Origin: Heloderma charlesbogerti
Taxonomy: Eukaryota; Chordata; Lepidosauria; Squamata; Helodermatidae
Direction: 5' to 3'
Length of the DNA: 64,000 nt
NCBI GenBank assembly: GCA_026122225.1
Contig: JANEZZ010001871.1
Coordinates: forward strand, 1,488,001-1,552,000
In this document: in pieces, positions 20,701-28,660 of the stretch
How positions within the stretch are numbered: position 1 is the first letter of the stretch
Layout of the letters: each line of letters begins with the position of its first letter
Program-made: the position numbers and the translations under genes
The notes under the pieces: generated by a model
What the model saw: only the letters and a program-made list of their open reading frames with translations
Database searches by the model: none
What the model was told of the DNA's origin: nothing

Positions 20701-23700
20701 AACTTATTGGGGTTTACGTCTGAGCATACATGCATAGGATTGTGCTGTTCTGTATTTGCATTTGGTTGTGTTTACTTCTCTTGTATTCTGTTTTAGGATT
20801 TCTCTTCAGTCCCCGAATCTTAGCTTTATATGGGAAATTGACTGTGAGTGCTGCCTTCAACATCATATATATTTACACTTCAGAACTCTACCCAACAGTA
20901 GTGAGGTAAATGAATATTGAAATAGTAATTTTTATATTTATTTCAAATCCATATGATTTTATCCTAACAACAATAACGCATAACATAGTTAAGTCAAATT
21001 AAACTTTGTCAGCAGTTGCATTCAACATAGAAACCACAGTTGCACCAGCATTGACTTTGATACTCCTGACCTGCACGTTTAGGGACTTGGGCAGCTCTGC
21101 TAGGGTTAGAGAAAGGAGTGAGCTGGTGTTAAACAGCCTCTTACGCAACCTGATGGACCAAGAGCTGTTTATGAATATTAAAAGCTGCTTGAGCTGCCAC
21201 AGCACAAACTGTACTTTTATTTATGGAGGGAGCAATCCTATGCGGATAGATGGCTGCCGCCAAACTCAGAGGTGACCGCCTATCCAGTGCATGGCAGGAG
21301 AAGCGCGGAGGGGATAGAATCATAAAATAGTAGGGTTGGAAGGGGCCTACAAGACCATCATGTCCAACCCCCTGCTCAATGCAGGAATCCAAGTCAGAGC
21401 ATCCCCAACAGATGGCTGTCCAGCCCCATCTTGAATGCCTCCGGTGTGGGAGAGCCCACTACCTCCCTAGGGAATTGGTTCCATTGTCATATTGCTCTAA
21501 CAGTCAGGACGTTTTTCCTCATGTTCAGCCGGAATCTGGCTTCCTGTAACTTGAGCTCATTATTCCGTGTCCTGCACTCTGGGGTGATGGAGAAGAGATG
21601 CTGGCCTTCTGGGATGATCTAGAAGAGATGCTCCAGCTGCCCTGCATTCATGGGTAGACCGCCAGTTTCGGCTGTCTAGCCATGAGACATTGGAGTGAGG
21701 TGAGGAGGCCAGACAACACATAGGAAGTGTTGTACTGGCACTTATGAACTCCCCTCCCCGCCCCTTAGCACGCCCCCTTTCCCCCCGCTCCACGCTGCTC
21801 CTACAAGCGCAGAGCGCAGGGATGATCTGCGCTGCCTAGGAGATGGCAGGGGAGGGGGTGGGGAGGCGGTTCTCCGGGAACCAACCAATCCTATGGCTGT
21901 CTAGCCGCTGTCTGGTGGCCATAGGATTGTGCCCTTACAGTATTATATTCATTTATAAACCACCCTTCATCCACAGTATCCTAGGGTGGCATGCACAACA
22001 AATGAAAAACAAACAAATCCAATCTAAAAGCCATACAGTTGTACATTAAAAAGTGAATTAAACAACAATTACTCTTCAACTAACAAACCAACCAACAAAT
22101 TGTTGTTTCAGTTCCGTTTAAATGTATCTTAAATATCAAAGGCAGTAAGCCTATGTACACCAGTTGCTGGGGAACATGAGTGCTTTGCACTTGTGTCCTG
22201 CTTGTGGATTTCCAGTGGGCAGCTGTTTGGCCACTGTGTGAGCAGAATGCTGAATGAGATGGACCCTTGGTCTAATCCACCATGGGTCTTCGAACATTCT
22301 TAAATTTATATTTTTAAAAATATTAGCATAGTGTATTTCTCCCACTGCTGGTATTTGGAAAGGCCTCCTCCGAAGATCTTAGTTCATGGGCAGTATAATA
22401 TGGAAGGAGGTGGCCCTTCAGGTATTTGGGCCCCAAGTTTTAAACATGTTTTAACCAGCACCTTGAATTGGGCTCCATAGCATATAGGGAGCCAGTGTAA
22501 TTGCTTAAGAATCGGTCTAATATGTGGACATGTTGGGTTGTACCTACCTAATTAGACTGATTGGTGTGTCTCTTCTCTGGGGACTGTGTCAAGTTAAGGC
22601 ATGCAATTATTTGTCTCTTACCAACCAAACTGTTGAAAAAAAAGACTGAAGATAAAGGGGCCACTCCAAGATTTAAATGAATATTTCTGGGACAAAATTA
22701 TCAAGGAAGAGTGTGTTGGAGGAAAAAATATTAACTAATCCCATTTGAAATAATAACAGCATGCTTGAACACATTTTAGGAATACTTCTTTCTCTTTAAA
22801 ATGTTTTGTCATTTGTTAAAGATTGAGGAAAGACTCGAGAGGAGAGTAGTTTGAGTATAGTGTTTTACCACCACCTAGTGATGATATGAAGCTTAGCAAA
22901 ACTCCCTTTGCCTTCTTTCAGGTTCCACAGCATGTTGATGATTAGGAGTGGAATGTCAGCTAACAACCAGGCATTCTATATTATAGTACATTGTATATGT
23001 TTATTATGAAGATAAGATGATCATTATTTCAGCATGAACTGTTTTAGCATTAGTTAGAAATGTCCAAACTGACAATCAAAATTGTACTTCGACACAAACA
23101 TTTTATTTAATTGTTTTCTTTCTTTGTTTCATTTTTATCCATCCTTCCTATAAAGCATTCATGGTGCCATGCAAGGCGCTCTGCCTCCCCCCCGCTTTAT
23201 CCTTAAAATAGCTCTGTGAGGTAGATTAGGCTGAGAGAGAGTGACCGGCTCAAACTTCATGGCTGAGAAGCTGTCATTAGAAAACAATTTGCATATTCCA
23301 GAACAAGATTTATTACTGATTTTTATGGCAGATTCTCCAGAAACCAGGAATATGGCTTAACAAAATATAACTACAGTACTTCTAAATATATGCTCTGCAT
23401 TTAAAACACACACCACCTGAGAGCTTTTGATAAACTACTAGTCTTTTACACACTAGGGATATGAAATGTGTGAAGGAGATTGTGTATCCCTTATTATATT
23501 TTTTCAACCCAGGTATGACTCTCAGTTGGAGATTTTTCAGAGTTCCATAATACAGTTTACAAGTAGGACCTGCAGCACAGAGTGCTCCTGTTTCATGTTC
23601 CAGCCAGTTTGCCATGCCTCTCTAACGGGATGCTCCATTCCATCTGCCCCCCCACCCCAGTTGTCTCCCCCCTCCAACAGTTAAGTGTTTTGTGCTGACT

Positions 23701-25432
23701 GAGCGTTCTCAGTCCTTGTGGGTGTTTAGGGTCTCCACCCGCTTTAAGTTTTTCCTAAATATTTTTTGTACTTCTGCAAACCTTGGGGTTCTCCCAAGAC
23801 TGCTGATACCACTGTCTTGTGCGTGGACAGTGTACTTTGTCTACTTAAGGACTGGCACCCAGAGAACTGAGTTCACTATTAGTGGTTTCCAGATGGTGAT
23901 TTGGCACCAAGTGCTGGGAACCTTATGGGTGGTGAGAGTGAGTGGTGGAGACGGAAGCAGTGGTAACATCCAAATCAGGGGATGAGATTCTCTGGTAGGG
24001 TCAGAACAAAGACTAAATTCTGTAAGAACTAGTAGTGTACTCATTTTTTAAACCTGTGTCTAATGAAACTATGCATTAATTCTTTAACACAAAAAGGTGT
24101 CAGTCTTGATTTTTTTCTCTTAGAAAAATATTTTGCAGATGATGATGATGATGATTTCTATGCTGCCTTTCTGGAAAAACCAATTAAGGCAGTTTATACA
24201 CATACACGTGTGCACGCACACACACAAATCAAAATATTTAAAAATGGATACTTAAAACACTGTTTCTTTTTAAAACAGAAATGCTGGCTTAGGTGTATGT
24301 TCCATGATATGTAGATTTGGTGGTATTTTGGCTCCATTTGTTCCTTCTTTGGTAAGTAGTAGTCCCCCCGCCTCCCTTTTCAGTGTGTTACGGCATTTTT
24401 TTAAAAAGAAAATACCTAAACAAAATAATATCTTACAGTCACATGTTAAGAATTTAACTGAAAGTAAATGCTGCAGTGATGCAAGTGTTATAGCTATACC
24501 AATATTTGTTGTAATTTGATCATAGTCTGGGACTTGCCTAACAAAAGGCAGATTACCTCTTATGGGTAGAATATATTCTAGCACAGTCCATTTCTTTGAT
24601 AGAGGTAGAAAACTACACTTGAATCTGTCTGTCTGTCTGTCTGTGTCATCTATATACTTAATAATATTTAGATAGAAACATAAAGTAGGTAGCGTCCTTA
24701 ATTTCATGGAAATTTGGTGGGGTGCTTGGGCATTGGAGAGCCATGAGGAAAGGTCATTGGTAAGTCTTTAGGAGTAATGCACCTAAGACTGTACTTCTCC
24801 CCACACCTCATATCTAGTGAGTCCTGACATAAGTAAATACAAGCACAAGTAATTTAATCAGAAACAGTATCAATAATAATTACCATTCCTATATAGAAAT
24901 ACCATATTGGCAACCTGGAGACTGATTTTCCCTTTTAAGCTGCCAGTGCTCCCAGTGAGGCCTGGGACAGTACTTGGCTATTGCAGAGGTGTAGCTGAAG
25001 GGCAGGGGCATGTCCACAGACAGCTGTCACAGAAAGTGCCTCTGTCAACATCATACAATTTAGATGGGGAAAATGGCACAGGGGAAAGGGTGAAATGCCT
25101 CCTTTATTATTTACTTATTTAATTTATATTCTGCATTGCCACCCAAAAATGGTGCCTAAGGCGCCTAACGATAAAATACCATTGAAAAAAGGCTATCTCT
25201 TCTTTCATAATGCGTGTGTGTGTGTGTATCAGTTCATAATGGATTTATTATTGGTTTGTTCTAGAAATCTCTTGGTCCATCTGTACCATTTGTTGTCTTT
25301 GGAATCAGTGGATTATCAGCTGGTTTCCTGACTCTTCTACTTCCAGAAACCCTAAACAAACCTATTGCAGAGACTATTGAAGACTTGCAGATGCCTACCT
25401 ATCAGATGCTTAAAAACAAAAAGGCAGAGTAA
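8545..25432 (+). CDS. SLC22A15: SLC22A15 orthologue, last eight coding exons (spliced gene span)
   Basis: Eight exons (8545-8709, 11606-11735, 13580-13801, 15119-15259, 17030-17118, 20797-20905, 24279-24351, 25265-25432) join in frame through AG/GT sites into about 364 residues ending in a stop. The product is a major facilitator superfamily transporter of the SLC22 family, found in the membrane and moving small organic solutes. Family hallmarks seen: [20 protein letters not shown], the [13 protein letters not shown] motif after helix 6, a GRRKST loop, [15 protein letters not shown] before helix 11, and [18 protein letters not shown] at the C-terminus. The helices from about TM3 to TM12 are covered. 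SLC22A15 is preferred over other SLC22 members from the wording of these blocks; a search would confirm it. The N-terminal third is encoded upstream of the window. No frameshift or stop interrupts the frame. Confidence 0.93.
9125..9394 (+). mobile_element. 5S rRNA-derived SINE with CR1- and L2-like tail segments
   Basis: The block 9157-9220 (GTCTGATCTCGGAAGCTAAG to GATGGGAGAC) is clearly 5S rRNA and includes the internal promoter boxes; weaker 5S similarity starts near 9145. It is followed by a CR1 3'-end-like block (GGTTGGACTCGATGGTCG, then two ATTCTATG units) at about 9246-9310. Then comes an L2-like tail (AGAGCTTCAGCTACTGGGTG, ending in AAAC repeats). 5S-derived SINEs are known in lizards. 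It lies in an SLC22A15 intron. Confidence 0.8.
10505..10606. repeat. Short dispersed palindromic repeat (AATCCTATGCA family)
   Basis: Inverted ends ACAATCCTATGCACATTTAC and GTAAATGCAAATAGGATTGT enclose GCCCCATTG. It is the same family as copies at 20.67, 37.9 and 39.5 kb. Confidence 0.65.
11606..11735 (+). CDS. SLC22A15: SLC22A15 exon B (TM5-TM6)
   Basis: Acceptor TGTTTTCAG, donor TTT/GTAAGT. It completes the split glycine codon and encodes two helices ([16 protein letters not shown] and [15 protein letters not shown]) joined by the REWR loop. Confidence 0.92.
11736..13579. other. SLC22A15 intron B-C
   Basis: Mostly unique sequence. At about 12390-12595 is a probable MITE with partly inverted GCTAG/CTAGCGCA-type blocks; its ends are unclear. 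Confidence 0.5.
13580..13801 (+). CDS. SLC22A15: SLC22A15 exon C (intracellular loop and start of TM7)
   Basis: Acceptor CCCTTCTCAG, donor CTG/GTAATT, slightly weak. It opens with the strongly conserved [12 protein letters not shown] motif, continues through a lysine-rich cytoplasmic loop (a likely variable region) and ends in [12 protein letters not shown], where the tryptophan codon is split across the intron. Confidence 0.94.
14210..14770. repeat. Dispersed repeat shared with 60.5 kb, split by a palindromic MITE
   Basis: The left part (AGATCTACTTTGTC, then GAGGTCCACCAGTCAGAGCC) and right part (ACTGAGTTCACAGTCC, then CACTCCTGGATTTCTCCCCC) match parts of 60505-60715 that are almost adjacent there. 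Here they are separated by about 340 bp of another repeat. Confidence 0.65.
14352..14691. mobile_element. Palindromic MITE nested in the repeat above
   Basis: Inverted arms: ACCATTGTGAATATTCAAGC on the left pairs with GCTTGAATATTCACAATAGC on the right, and CTGGTCCGCATGATCGCTGG pairs loosely with CCAGCAATTGTGTGAACCAG at the ends. There is no coding capacity. It is probably a hAT-type non-autonomous element, but no target duplication could be fixed. Confidence 0.6.
15119..15259 (+). CDS. SLC22A15: SLC22A15 exon D (TM7-TM8)
   Basis: Acceptor ATATTTAG, donor TTG/GTAAGA. It encodes [20 protein letters not shown], then the helix [20 protein letters not shown]. Both exon ends split a tryptophan codon, and the frame joins cleanly to its neighbours. 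Confidence 0.93.
15707..16298. mobile_element. MITE with GGTTCA-type ends, carrying a SINE fragment
   Basis: The left end CTGGGTTCAGATGATCAGTG is matched in inverted form by the right end GGTGATCGTGTGAGCCAGG. Internal blocks (AGTAACTTTTCACACACC, GTTGAAAAGTTACCACGG) also pair. About 15745-15850 is a SINE-like tail (TTTATTTATATCCAGCCTTT). A hAT MITE inserted in the last bases of its right end. Confidence 0.6.
16299..16898. mobile_element. hAT-type MITE (600 bp), TAGGGATG family, subtype 1
   Basis: Ends TAGGGATG and CATCCCTA, flanked by near-identical 8-bp duplications (GAGCCAGG at 16291-16298, GAGGCAGG at 16899-16906), as for hAT transposons. It is GC-rich and has no transposase; the proline-rich open frames inside are composition artefacts. 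It contains two diverged palindromes near 16567-16655 with the GATAGGCTACG core. Outward-facing GGTAAGT strings lie at both ends (reverse strand near 16420, forward at 16874-16880). Confidence 0.85.
17030..17118 (+). CDS. SLC22A15: SLC22A15 exon E (TM9)
   Basis: Acceptor CCTCTTTAG, donor GTG/GTGAGT. It encodes [20 protein letters not shown] and a CLPENTG loop. A 600-bp hAT MITE ends only about 130 bp upstream in the preceding intron. Confidence 0.92.
17119..18051. other. SLC22A15 intron E-F, first part
   Basis: No repeat or gene recognised. It is unique-looking intronic DNA. Confidence 0.5.
18052..18612 (+). mobile_element. CR1 LINE 3' end
   Basis: A decayed ORF2 C-terminus (CTATGAGGAAAGGTTACAAC to GGGGAGACATGATAGAGGTG, i.e. 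the [26 protein letters not shown] block) is followed by the CR1 3' UTR with GTTGCTGGGGAACATGG and CTGATCCAGTATGGCTG. It ends near TTATGTTATG. Confidence 0.85.
19190..19860. other. Intron with small repeat fragments
   Basis: Near 19195-19245 is a fragment with TCCTATGGCTCC and GGCCATAGGACT arms, related to the MITE at 21.2-21.9 kb. The rest is AT-rich. A region at 19290-19350 (AGAGATGTGAAGGCCCAGGG) may be one end of a hAT MITE whose other end is near 20160. Confidence 0.4.
19862..20002. repeat. Palindromic MITE, 'CCCCAACCTGG' family
   Basis: The left arm CCCTCCCCAACCTGGTGGCC pairs with the right arm CATCAGGTTGAGGAGGGCTG; the centre contains GATGGGAGCTGAAGTCCAAA. It has about ten relatives in the window. 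Confidence 0.75.
20570..20752. repeat. Two adjacent short MITE fragments
   Basis: 20570-20672 belongs to the CCCCAACCTGG family (AGAGTTGTAATCCAACAACATC). 20673-20752 belongs to the AATCCTATGCA family (AAGTCCCATTGAACTTATTG, ATGCATAGGATTGTGC). It ends 44 bp before SLC22A15 exon F. Confidence 0.6.
20797..20905 (+). CDS. SLC22A15: SLC22A15 exon F (TM10)
   Basis: Acceptor TGTTTTAG, donor GAG/GTAAAT. It encodes [13 protein letters not shown] and the helix [20 protein letters not shown]. The last arginine codon is completed by the next exon. Confidence 0.93.
21228..21938. mobile_element. MITE with AATCCTATG ends, split by CR1
   Basis: The left end GAGCAATCCTATGCGGATAG and the inverted right end GGCCATAGGATTGTGCCC bracket the region; the CR1 piece at 21313-21620 lies inside it. 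Confidence 0.5.
21313..21620 (-). mobile_element. CR1 LINE 3' end, antisense
   Basis: Begins with AATCATAAAATAGTAGGGTT and GGAAGGGGCCTACAAGACCA, the reverse complement of the CR1 3' terminus. The CR1 3' region follows (CCCTAGGGAATTGGTTCCAT, TCAGCCGGAATCTGGCTTCC). Confidence 0.85.
22137..22305 (+). mobile_element. CR1 LINE 3' fragment
   Basis: Contains CAGTTGCTGGGGAACATGAG, TTGTGTCCTGCTTGTGG and CCATGGGTCTTCGAACATTC. It is the same 3' UTR as at 18.4 kb. Confidence 0.8.
22345..22560 (-). mobile_element. L2-type LINE ORF2 fragment, antisense (tentative)
   Basis: CAGCACCTTGAATTGGGCTC is the reverse complement of the LINE block encoding the FKVL-type motif. The flanking sequence fits antisense LINE DNA but is too decayed to translate. 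Confidence 0.45.
23105..23285 (-). mobile_element. SINE fragment, antisense
   Basis: The block TTATCCTTAAAATAGCTCTG and GAGGTAGATTAGGCTGAGAG matches the internal part of the SINE also seen at 35.8, 43.9 and 59.5 kb. Confidence 0.55.
24279..24351 (+). CDS. SLC22A15: SLC22A15 exon G (TM11)
   Basis: Acceptor TTTAAAACAG, donor TTG/GTAAGT. This 73-bp exon encodes [20 protein letters not shown], the conserved end of the [13 protein letters not shown] block, and ends on a codon boundary. Confidence 0.93.
24352..25264. other. SLC22A15 intron G-H
   Basis: Contains a CTGT microsatellite at about 24626-24643, a tail-like TTATTTACTTATTTAATTTA fragment near 25105 and a GT run at 25215-25227. Nothing else is recognised. 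Confidence 0.5.
25265..25432 (+). CDS. SLC22A15: SLC22A15 terminal coding exon (TM12 and C-terminus)
   Basis: Acceptor TTGTTCTAG. It encodes the helix [20 protein letters not shown], the family C-terminal motif [15 protein letters not shown] and a short lysine-rich tail ending in a TAA stop at 25430-25432. Confidence 0.94.
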   Translation, partial: KSLGPSVPFVVFGISGLSAGFLTLLLPETLNKPIAETIEDLQMPTYQMLKNKKAE

Positions 25433-25822
25433 AAATGATTTTATTTATTTTCAGAAGGAGTTTTATACCTACTGGAACATAAGAAAGATTTCTCATTTGT
25501 TTGAAATTTATTTATCTTTCTCCTTAGTTCTCAGATGCGCATACTTTCTCCATTACAAGAGGAAATAATATTCAAAATATTGAATGCTGTCTGTTTTTTT
25601 ATCAGTATATAAGAAATTATGTGCCTGGCAGAGTTCCTGTCTCATCTCATTCACTCTCCACCTTGCTTGTTTTTAACTTAGTTATGTTTTACTGACAGAC
25701 TGTTTAATATGTGATATGAGGAAGAGCTCTTGGTTTCATATTTCTCATCCATCTTCTTAGAAGCCATCTGGACGTTTTTCCTATAGCAGATATATGGCAA
25801 ATAAAAACGTTTTGAATTTGTG
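25433..25822 (+). other. SLC22A15: SLC22A15 3' UTR with polyadenylation signal
   Basis: AATAAA at 25800-25805 is followed within about 20-50 bases by a GT-rich stretch (TTTTTGTGTCTCAGTTTTG), the usual arrangement for cleavage and polyadenylation. The UTR is about 390 bases. The exact cleavage point is estimated. Longer forms using later signals are possible. Confidence 0.7.
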
Positions 25823-27230
25823 AAGTGTCTTAGTTTTTGTGTCTCAGTTTTGTTTTAATTGTTACCATGGATAGGTTTCAGCAAGTTCACCATGGCCCAG
25901 TTTAAGAAGACATTTAAGTTTTAATTTTGATCTTCTTGCAGCAGCATGTGGGAACTACAGGTGTTTAATGTCAGCTCTTGTAATCTACCCTAGAACATCT
26001 CAAAGTATTCAGCCAAGTATCAGATGAAGAGAATGTTAATAGTTTCTCCCAAACAATCGATCAAAGGGGTGGAGATTTTTGTGGTGACCTTTTTAGAATC
26101 ATTTGGTTGATGTGAAATAGACAGTCACTAAAGATGCATTCAGACTGAAAAGTGTGGAAATAGAAATAATAACGATGTATTAGGTGTATACAGCTAGCTA
26201 ATTAGCTATGGTAAAATCTGTCAGGTAGCTTTTACAACTAATTAATTGCTCATGTAATAAAATGCTTGAAATAGCTAGACTCAGTTGAAATGAGAAGTTG
26301 GAATGTTCATAGCTGTTGGTAAAAACAAAAGTAAAAAATCAGTTTCCCATTTTTCATAAGCCTGTGGAAACTGATCATCAGATTAATGTTATTTATAAAT
26401 GGTCATTTAATGTCAGCTCCTTGTTGCTTTAGGACTGCAGAACCAAAGAGAAGCAAGCTCTGGCTGTGTCCTTCTTCAGCCAGGAGACTAAGGCCTATGT
26501 GTGTGTACGTGTGTGTACTTAGAAGCAGTGCAGCCTACCAGTCAAGATCAGATGATACTGCTGAAATTATGTAACTTCAAAAATTTGTTCCTGATGGTTG
26601 TATCCAATGTTAGTCCTACTTAGAGTAGACTCATTGAAATTAATGGTACTTGGGTCTACTCTTAAGTAGGACTAACATTGCATACAACCCCAAATTAGTT
26701 TGCTTCCCTATTCCATCCTCGTTCCTTTTTTCTTTTTGTATCATGTGTATTAGACAGTGAGCCTGTTGGCAGGGACTGTCTTGTCTTTTAGTGTTTGCAG
26801 TGTTTAATATCTACAGCACATAGATAATTTTAGGCACATTATAAGTGATGGATAATAATAGTAATAATAAATGTTCTAATTCATTTTTCTATCTATTTAA
26901 CAGGTGAATCAGTTAGAAGAAAAAAAATAATGTTGCAAAAACCATATCTCGTTTGAAAATAACAACAGTGCTTCCATTGTTCAGGTGTGGCAGCATCAAG
27001 ATTACCATATGCCACACTCAAAGTATTTTGGAATTTCCAGTATGCTCAATGATTTATGTGAACATAAATTGTGAGGTTTGGGGGTGGGGGGAGTTATAAA
27101 AACTCATGAGGAAAAATTAAGGGGCTAAATAATACCTTAAACTCTGCCACACACTGAATGTTCTAGGAGGTTTGGTATTACCTGGCTATGTTCATTTTTA
27201 GTAACAAAGGAATAATCCTATATTGCTTAG
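25823..27230. other. Intergenic, mostly unique; one hairpin repeat
   Basis: At 26596-26693 is a hairpin repeat: TATCCAATGTTAGTCCTACT pairs with AGTAGGACTAACATTGCATA, enclosing CATTGAAATTAATGG. No gene is seen in the rest. Confidence 0.6.
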
Positions 27231-27231
27231 A

Positions 27232-27369
27232 TCAGGGGTGGGCAACTTATAGCCCTTCAGATGTTTTGGCCTACAGCTCCCATCTGCTATAGCCAGCATA
27301 GCCAATAGTGAGGGATAATGGGAGCTGTAAGCTAGAACATCTGGAGGATCACAAGTTGCCCACCTCTGG
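27232..27369. repeat. Palindromic MITE, 'CCCCAACCTGG' family
   Basis: The left arm CAGGGGTGGGCAACTTATAG pairs with the right arm CACAAGTTGCCCACCTCTGG; the centre contains TGGGAGCTGTAAGC. It is a sub-type with GGGCAACTT ends, shared with 32.6 kb. Confidence 0.75.
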
Positions 27370-27806
27370 GTTAGAGGGCCCTTGGTTTAAATGTTAAATT
27401 ATTGGAGCTTTTGACTGTAATCCTAAACACATAGGCAAGCAGAATGTATCAAGGTTAATTGGTGCATCTGTGTTTAGGCTTATATAAATGGGCTCAGGAT
27501 ATCACTTGGAACTAATAGCACACTTGCTTCTTAAAGTACCTTCAGATTGGAAGACTACAGACCAGCCTGGAATATTCAGGCATGCTTCAATTCTTAGTTT
27601 TTACAGACTCTGCATGTTGCCAATATTTTTATATTAATGATTTAAGATGAATGTTCCACAATATTTATAAAGACCAAAGATGCCTTTTGGTACTGTTTCT
27701 AAGTACTGCTGCCATGTATGTTATCTGAAGTATGAATTTCCAGTTTTTATTGGAAACAGGTATCATTGTCTTTCTGTGATGGCAAAAATCAGTGTTGTTT
27801 AAGATT

Positions 27807-28102
27807 ATGGGTTGGATCCAAAGGGGCTTTTCTATATGCAGAACATACTTTTCACTCATGGAAGGGCTGCTCCACAGCACAAAGCTCTCGCATACAGTGT
27901 AAAAGTGGAAGTAAATCCCCCCAAACATTATTCTGTTTGCCCAAGAGCTTTTACTGCCTCTTGTATAAGCAAGTGTGAGAAATGCTGTGGAGCCTACCTT
28001 CCATAGCTCTGCATGACCTTCTGCGAGCTTTTGCACAAGTGTTTGCAGAATTGTGCTAGTACCTATTATCCTTCTGCTCACTGTTCTTTGGATCCAACCC
28101 TG
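27807..28102. mobile_element. MITE with GGGTTGGATCCAAAG inverted ends
   Basis: Terminal inverted repeats GGGTTGGATCCAAAG and CTTTGGATCCAACCC bracket about 295 bp. The open frames inside on both strands are incidental. It is non-autonomous and its superfamily is not determined. Confidence 0.7.
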
Positions 28103-28534
28103 AAAGACGAGAATATTTTACACATGACATCTCCATTCTAAAGGGATTTCATTTCATTTGGCCCTTTATTTATAGGGGAGCCCTGGGGGTTAAAATGGTA
28201 TTTTGACCACCTGCTTTTATCTAGGCCAACAGCCTGCAGTTTACAGCATTCAGGCAGACTGCTGTCAACCTGTCAAATCATGTTGATGTCTGGTGAATAC
28301 TCAGATGACAGAGATCCACATTTGCAGACTGATTTCATGGTCAATAGCTCCTTTAAAAAAAGCTATAAGCACAGCAAAACAAAAAGCCAACAGCCTCTAA
28401 GATACCTTGCTGTCTGTCGCTTCAATATCTATTATTTATTTTAATGTCCTATTTCAGCACTGGGTAGTAAATTGGACAGAATTCCCAGTTTTTCTTTTGT
28501 TTTTTTCGTGCATTTCATTTTTGTAAGTTATAGA

Positions 28535-28660
28535 GCGAAGGTGGGGAACCTTTGGCTTTACAGATGTGGTTGGACTATATCTCCCATCATCCCTGCTTAT
28601 TGAACATGCTGGTAGGAGTTGGAATTCAACAACATCTGGAGGACCACAGGTTCCCCAGCC
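28535..28660. repeat. Palindromic MITE, 'CCCCAACCTGG' family
   Basis: The left arm GTGGGGAACCTTTGGC pairs with the right arm CCACAGGTTCCCC; the centre holds CTCCCATCATCCCTG and AGGAGTTGGAATTCAACAAC. Confidence 0.7.

Larger units (their letters stand above)
20906..24278. other. SLC22A15 intron F-G, remaining sequence
   Basis: Outside the listed repeats, 22560-23100 and 23290-24120 show no gene or repeat that I recognise. A short GAT-repeat lies near 24139-24155. Confidence 0.5.

Noticed and set aside
27665..28081. 138-codon minus-strand open frame
   Set aside because: It overlaps a MITE with GGGTTGGATCCAAAG inverted ends and has no known domain.
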